From Plantago major (Eukaryota > Streptophyta > Magnoliopsida > Lamiales > Plantaginaceae): a stretch of 64,000 nt of DNA. The DNA is taken from the NCBI GenBank assembly GCA_026545765.1, contig CM048840.1, positions 88,936,877 through 89,000,876 of the forward strand, in the 5' to 3' direction. Below the pieces are notes generated by a model. That model was not told the DNA's origin. It made no database searches and worked only from the letters and a program-made list of their open reading frames with translations. Below are positions 58,235 to 64,000 of the stretch, one piece after another. How positions within the stretch are numbered: the first letter of the stretch is position 1; each line of letters begins with the position of its first letter. The position numbers and the translations under genes are program-made.

Positions 58235-58897
58235 CACTACAAGAAAACTGCCGAATAGTAACAAATTTTAGTAACGGATAATATATTATCCGATCGGCAT
58301 TGATTAGCGACAAATTGAGCGATTAATTAATTTAGTAACGTCCGTTACTAAATTTGTTGATTAATTAATTTTAAAAAAAAAAACTATCCGTTACTATGTT
58401 GATTAATTAATTAAAAAAAGAATTAAAAAAATTAATTAACGACGGATAAGGAAATCCGTTACTAAATTTGTTCGCCCCATCTCCAGCCCGAGTCTTTACG
58501 AGCTTGAAAATTCACTCTTGTTTCAGTTTCGACCATCTGAATCTGCTCTGATACTCCGTTTCTGGATAGTTTTAGGTAAATGGCATCTCGCCTAATCCGA
58601 GCAGATGAAGCTTAGTTCATCTGAGTTTCGATTTTATTTTAGTTTATATTAGTTGGTAGTTTCATAGTATAACAGTGTTTGATTGGTTCAATTGTATGTT
58701 TTACAGTCTTATTCCAGGCTCCAGCCACCGTCTGAATCTGCTCTGCTACTTCTCTCGTGAGTTCTGAATCTGCTCGCCCCAATTTTTGTTTAGTTGTTGT
58801 AGATTCTTATGTGTATTACATTTGGAAAACTCAGTTGCGATCTTTGTGTTTGTGCTTAAGTACCTGTTTTTTTATATGTATAGTGCTTTGATAAGGT
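58235..58897 (+). mobile_element. CACTA 5' terminus, interrupted by Copia
   Basis: Starts CACTACAAGAAAACTGCC at 58235. It is followed by ATAACGGATA / TATCCGTTAC / GACGGATAAG hairpin motifs up to about 58470 and a leader-like TTCGCCCCATCT stretch. The layout mirrors the left CACTA (1990-2400), but the motifs are a diverged version (TAACGGAT instead of CGACGGAT). The rest is displaced or lost where Copia begins at 58898. Confidence 0.75.
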
Positions 58898-59341
58898 TGT
58901 AGGAATTTTAGCAAGAAACCAAATGACGGTCCATGACCTTGCACCTCAACCAAAGGGGCCCCACACGTCGGAAATGGAGATTTCTCGAATGTGTATTAAT
59001 CTACTATAGTAATAGAAGACACTTGAACAAGAATTACTAAAATTCATATTGAGGTGAAAGAGTAATAGATGGCTCCTCGTTGACCATACGCACCCGCCTG
59101 GCTCCGGTTTCTCTGGAAAACCTTTCGACGAACAGACGCTCTGTTTCAGCGAACAGATAAGTCCGTTCGTTGTAACTGAAGACGAAAGATTGTGTATGTT
59201 CGCTCGCACCACCTAGACGAAAGATTATGAGCGAATAAAGTCTTAAGGAAAGAGTGCCATCACTCGACTCTGCAAAATTATTCTGTTCTGTTTCCCGTAT
59301 AGCCATACAATTAACCCATCAACTAAAGACTTTACCCTCCA
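58898..59341 (+). repeat. 5' LTR and leader of the right Copia copy (rearranged)
   Basis: Much shorter than the left copy's LTR. It shares the first ~160 bp and the last ~80 bp (GTCTTAAGGA..TTCTGTTCTGTTT) with that LTR but lacks the three 201-bp repeats. The LTR/leader boundary is not determined because no standard primer site is seen. Confidence 0.6.
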
Positions 59342-62300
59342 ATGGCTGCTATTGGAAACGATGTTCCTGCGGCTCATGTTCGTACCAATGCCGCTCACAA
59401 CCACCATGGAGAAAAACCGGAGAAGTTTCTGGGTTCCAACATCAAACAGTGGAAACATAAAATGTTGTTCTACCTGACGACCTTAGGGCTGGCGAACTAC
59501 CTCAATGCTGATACACCTTCCGCTCCAGTCATGCAAGATACCGACCCAAATGCCATGTCTGCGGAAGCTTCTCAGGCCGCTCAGGATGACAACCGGAGGC
59601 AACTTGCTTATGACGCATGGGTTCACAGCGACTTCCTATGTAAGAACTACATTCTCAATTGCCTTTCTGATGCTCTTTATACTGCATTCTGCTCTGTCAG
59701 TACCGCAAGGGACTTGTGGAAAAAATTGGACAGGAAGTACATCGCCCAGGATGCTGGTACTAAGAAGTTCGTTGTGGGGAAGTTTCTGAACTTCAAAATG
59801 GTTGATTCAAAATCTGTGATGAGTCAAGTTCTGGAATTTCAGTCCATTCTTCACAAACTAGAACAGGAAGGAATGAAACCAAATGAGCCTTTCTTGGTCG
59901 CTTCCCTGATTGAGAAACTACCACCTTCATGGAACGAATTCATGAGTTATCTCAAGTTGAAAACCAAGGAGATGGGGCTTGAAGAGTTGATTGTCAAACT
60001 TCAAATTTAGGAAGACAACCGCAGGGCTTTGGTTAAGGGTAAGCAACCTATGGAAGCCAAAGCACACTTGGTCGACTCCAAGGCTAGCAAAACGAAGCGC
60101 AAGAGACATGATGGAGACGTCAAGTCTCAAGGCAAGCCTAGTAAGTCGAAGAAGATCAAGGGAAACTGTTTCCATTGTGGAAAACCTGGGCATATGAAGG
60201 CTGACTGCTTCTCCTTCAACAAAGCAAACGCAAACACCAATGTTTTGGAGGAGAAGACTACTGCAGAAATTGACGATTTGGTCGGGTCATTCTCCGCAGT
60301 TGTCCTGGAGGCGAACCTAGTTGACAATCCAAAACAGTACTGGTGCCACTCGCCATATATGCTCAGACCGGGGCTCGTTCTCAACATACTCCCGAATAAG
60401 TGGCAAGAAGCTGTTCATGGAAAATGACGCTACTTCTGACGTGAAAGGAGTAGGAAAGGTGGTTCTGAAGTTAACATCCGGAAAGGAACTGGTGCTGAAC
60501 AAAGTTATGCATGTGCCTGACATCCGCAAGAATTTGGTGTCTGGTCCACAGCTTGTGAAGAAAGGGTTCAAGATAACTTTCATTGCTAATGGATTTGTAG
60601 TTAATAAGAATAGTGTGCTTGTAGGAAGGGGCTACATGTGTGATGGCCTCGTCAAAATAAATGTAATGACTGTACTCCGCTCCTTTGAGAGCAATGATGA
60701 AATAAATAAGCATTCTACTTACTTGTCTGAGTTTTCTAATTTATGGCACAATAGATTAGGACATGTCAACTACAATGCAATACGAAAGTTAATAAGACTT
60801 GAACATTTGCCGTCCTTTGAAATCGATCCTCAAAATAAATGTAAGGTTTGTGTGGAGGCAAAATTAACTAAGGCACCATTCCATTCGGTTAACAGAACCA
60901 CAGTTCCTCTAGAATTAATTCATACAGATTTGTGTGACTTAAAATTCGTGCAAACTAGAGGAGGTAAAAAGTACTTTGCTACTTTTATTGATGATTGCAC
61001 TAGGTACTGTTATGTTTACTTGCTAAGGAGTAAGGATGAAGCCTTAGAGGCATTTAAACATTACAAAACAGAAGTTGAGAATCAATTAAGCACACGAATT
61101 AAAGCAATTCGTAGTGATAGAGGCGGTGAATATGGAGCCCCTTTTGAGGCTTATTGTGCAGAATTTGGTATTATTCACCAAACCACAGCACCTTACTCGC
61201 CTCAATCAAACGGCATTGCTGAACGCAAAAATCGTACTCTAAAAGAGATGATGAATGCCATGCTAATTAATTCAGGGCTACCCCAGAACATGTGGGGAGA
61301 AGCTATTCTCACTGCCACAGTAATTCTCAATAGAATCCCTCGGAAGAAGAGTGATAAAACTCCATACGAGTTATGGAAAGGACATCCTCCTTCCTACCGA
61401 CACTTGAAAGTGTGGGGATGCTTGGCTAAGGTCGAAGTGCCTAAACCAAAGCAAATAAAGATTGGTCCTAAGACTGTAGATTGCATTTTCATAGGATATG
61501 CAAACAACAGTAGTGCGTATCGCTTCTTAGTACATAAGTCGATGATACTTGACATTCATGAAGGAACAGTCATTGAATCAAGAAACGCCTCCTTCTTTGA
61601 AGAAATATTTCCCAAGAAAGAAAAGAAAGAGTTAATCTCTCGCAAGAGAGATTATGAAACTGCAATTGAATTGTATGGACAACATCCTGAAAATGTTGAA
61701 AGTGGTTCAAACGAAGAAGTTCAAGAACAAATTCACGAACCGAGTATTTAAATAGAAGAACCTGTGAGTTCAAATCAAGAGAACATTACGAGTCCTGATG
61801 TTGAACCAAGAAGAACTAAAAGGCCAAGGAAAGAGAAGAATTTCGGGCCTGATTTTCTAACCAACTTCTTGGTAGAAAATGATCCTAAGACAATCAAAGA
61901 AGCATTGTCAACACCAGATGCTCCACTCTGGAAGGAAGCAATTGAAAGTGAAATGAATTCCATATTGCACAATAACACCTGGGAAGTGGTAGATCTTCCT
62001 CCAGGAACGAAACCTTTGGGTTGTAAGTGGATACTTAAACGTAAGTATAAGCGGATGGGCTGTTGATAAATACAAGGCACGCCCTGTAGTCAAAGGCTAT
62101 AGACAAAAAGAAGGCCTTGATTACTTTGACACATATGCACCTGTGTCTCGGATAACATCCATAAGGGTATTCATTGCTATTGCTGCACTTCGTGGCCTTG
62201 AAATACATCAAATGGATGTTAAAACTGCTTTTCTAAATGGTGATTTAGAAGAAGAAATCTACATGGAACAACCAGAAGGGTACATAGTTCCAGGACAAGA

Positions 62301-63416
62301 GAGAAAGGTATGTCGTCTTGTCAAGTCACTATATGGACTTAAGCAAGCTCCTAAACAGTGGCATATGAAATTCGACAACACTTTACTTTCAAAAGGCTTC
62401 TCCATAAATGAGGGTGACAAGTGTGTCTATGTCAAAGGGAATTATGAATCCTTTGTGATGATATGCTTTTATGTCGATGACATGCTCATAACTGGAAGTA
62501 GCATTGAATTAATCTTGGAAACCAAGAATATGTTGAAACAACAATTCGACATGAAAGACATGGGTATAGCGGATGTGATATTAGGAATCAAGATCTCTAA
62601 AACATCTGAAGGCTTAGTACTATCCCAATCTCATTACATAGAAGATGTTCTCAAGAGATTTAGAGTATACGATGAGCCATTTGTGAAAATACCCATAAGA
62701 AAGAACTAGTGTTTAGACAAAAACAATGGTGATCCTGTAAACCAAGGGCAATATTCTAGGATAATTGGCAGTTTGATGTACGTCAGTAACTGCACTCGTC
62801 CAGACATTGCATACTCAGTCAATCAATTGGCTAGGTTTACTAGTAATCCTGTAAGTAACCATTGGGAAGCACTACGTCACGTAATGCAGTACTTGAAGTA
62901 CACAATGAGTTATGGATTACATTATGAAAGATATCCAGCCGTATTAGAAGGGTACACCGATGCTGTTGGATATCGGCGGAAACTGACAAGGCCACCAGTG
63001 GGTATGTGTTCACCATAGGTGGTGGAGCTGTTTCATGGAAATCCTCTAAGCAAACTTGCATAGCTCGGTCTACTATGGAATCAGAATTCATAGCTTTAGA
63101 CAAATGTGGGGAAGAAGCAGAGTGGCTACGAGAATTCTTAGAGAACATCCCAAGTTGGGAAAAACCAATGCCTCCTTTAGCCATACGTTGTGATAGCCAA
63201 TCGGCCATAGGGAGAGCATTAAGTGTTATGTACAATGGTAAGTCTAGACACATTCGTCGAAGACACAACACCATTAGAGAATTGATCTCTACTGGAGTTA
63301 TCTCTATTGATTATGTAAAATCAAAGGATAACATCGCGGATCCACTGACAAAGGCATTAGGTAGAGATCAAGTATATTCGTTGTCTAGGGGAATGGGCTT
63401 AAAACCCATATCATAA
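59342..63416 (+). pseudogene. Copia gag-pol polyprotein, broken at several points
   Basis: Gag starts at ATG 59342 (MAAIGNDVPAAHV) with GEKPEKFLGSNIKQWKHKM and the zinc knuckle CFHCGKPGHMKADC (60168). The protease region is shifted near 60345 ([13 protein letters not shown] read in another frame). Integrase follows with the H-x-D motif ([10 protein letters not shown]), [25 protein letters not shown] and [19 protein letters not shown] has MDVKTAFLNGDLEEEIYM and FYVDDMLITGS, and RNase H has [10 protein letters not shown] and [13 protein letters not shown], ending [13 protein letters not shown]. Lesions are TAG at 60008, a frame change near 60345, a stop at 61749, a frame change near 62060, TAG at 62707 and a frame change near 62980. 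Catalytic motifs remain recognisable. The longest open stretch is 60321-61751. Confidence 0.93.
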
Positions 63417-64000
63417 AGGAATTTCACAGTGGCAACCCAACCATACTGACTGGAGATCCCAAGAATTTGGTTCAATGTGGAAAACGAAGTTGTGAATGAC
63501 CAGTAGATTACCTCGTGAAGTATTGGTACTTCGAGATGATCAAAGCACTTAGGAGTTATTCTCCATACGCCATTCCCGGTAGAGACATTAAGTGCTGACT
63601 GCCAAAACGGGTGGAGGTTGAGTTACTAGACTCTTAATGATCTCTGAAGAAGTTCATTGGACTTCTTTAGCTCTTAAGCAGAACATTGTGAGGCAGAATG
63701 TTCTAATAACGAGATCACCTATTTAAGTGTGTGATGTGTGGCCGCTTTAAACGAAACACTTAAGAATCCAAGGGTGTCCAGGGCCTTTAATGGACAGACT
63801 AAGGCGGAACGAAACAATAAGGGAACTTTATTGTGTTGATATCATTGTCTTGGTTTACACGAAAATGCCGACCGGTTCAAGACATCGCGTTCACTGTGTG
63901 GCAAGTAAATCCGATTGTATTCTACTAGGGATGATTCAAAGCCCAAAGCTATCTACCCCGATGCAGTAATGTTCCCGCTGGGAAGTCAAGCTAAAGCACC
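63417..64000 (+). other. 3' non-coding region of the right Copia copy
   Basis: No ORF with a known motif. The sequence continues the element past RNase H, and an LTR was not recognised before the window end. Confidence 0.6.

Larger units (their letters stand above)
58898..64000 (+). mobile_element. Copia LTR retrotransposon (right copy), truncated by the window end
   Basis: Begins TGTAGGAATTTTAG, with gag-pol at 59342-63416 and a further 584 bp of 3' non-coding sequence to the window end. No 3' LTR is reached. The start, GGGGCCCCACACG block and gag are shared with the left Copia copy, so the two belong to one family. Confidence 0.88.

Noticed and set aside
1-64000. tRNA, rRNA or other structural RNA genes
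   Set aside because: None recognised by eye; a covariance-model scan would be needed to exclude divergent ones.

Overview
The window is repeat-rich nuclear DNA from a flowering plant, probably a eudicot. Support for this comes from spliced genes with GT-AG introns, AT-rich intergenic DNA, a GDSL lipase and an S-protein homologue of plant type, and plant Copia, Gypsy, CACTA, Mutator-like and Stowaway elements. No prokaryotic, organellar or CRISPR features were seen. All comparisons were done by eye; no alignment or database search was run.

Left end (1-10077): a minus-strand Copia element whose 5' LTR is split by a 6,965-bp CACTA (En/Spm) transposon at 1990-8954. The CACTA has a matching AGA target duplication, a hairpin array at its 5' end, and two decayed genes (TNP2-type transposase and a TNP1/Transposase_24-like partner). 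Region 10078-26700 is the most gene-like part. It holds Stowaway MITEs, a three-exon gene for a small protein with an internally duplicated motif (14111-16033), a five-exon GDSL esterase/lipase on the minus strand (17048-18642) with a decayed partial copy beside it (16420-16760), an antisense fragment of a DUF1223 gene (19896-20144), and a higher-order repeat array (23485-25076).

Middle (27171-37760): a truncated Gypsy element (LTR plus gag), a GC-rich hAT-like terminus, a duplicated segment called A here, a 9-bp-TSD Mutator-like MITE that was later split by a complete Copia element (30843-36138, TSD CCATG), and an intact gene for a secreted S-protein homologue (36648-37058).

Right half (37456-64000): a paralogous segment B, opened first by a 14.5-kb Gypsy element (37761-52224, TSD AGTAT) and then by a 4.2-kb foldback element whose arms form a near-palindrome (53329-57554). 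The Gypsy element carries gag, protease, RT, RNase H and integrase remnants in sense. In antisense it carries an intron-containing gene with its own TATA box. The right edge has a CACTA terminus (58235) interrupted by a second copy of the left Copia family, which runs off the window.

Functionally, only three units look like plausible host genes: the duplicated-motif protein, the GDSL lipase and the S-protein homologue. The rest is nested transposable elements. Segments A and B act as natural empty-site controls for each other's insertions, so the order of events can be read directly.
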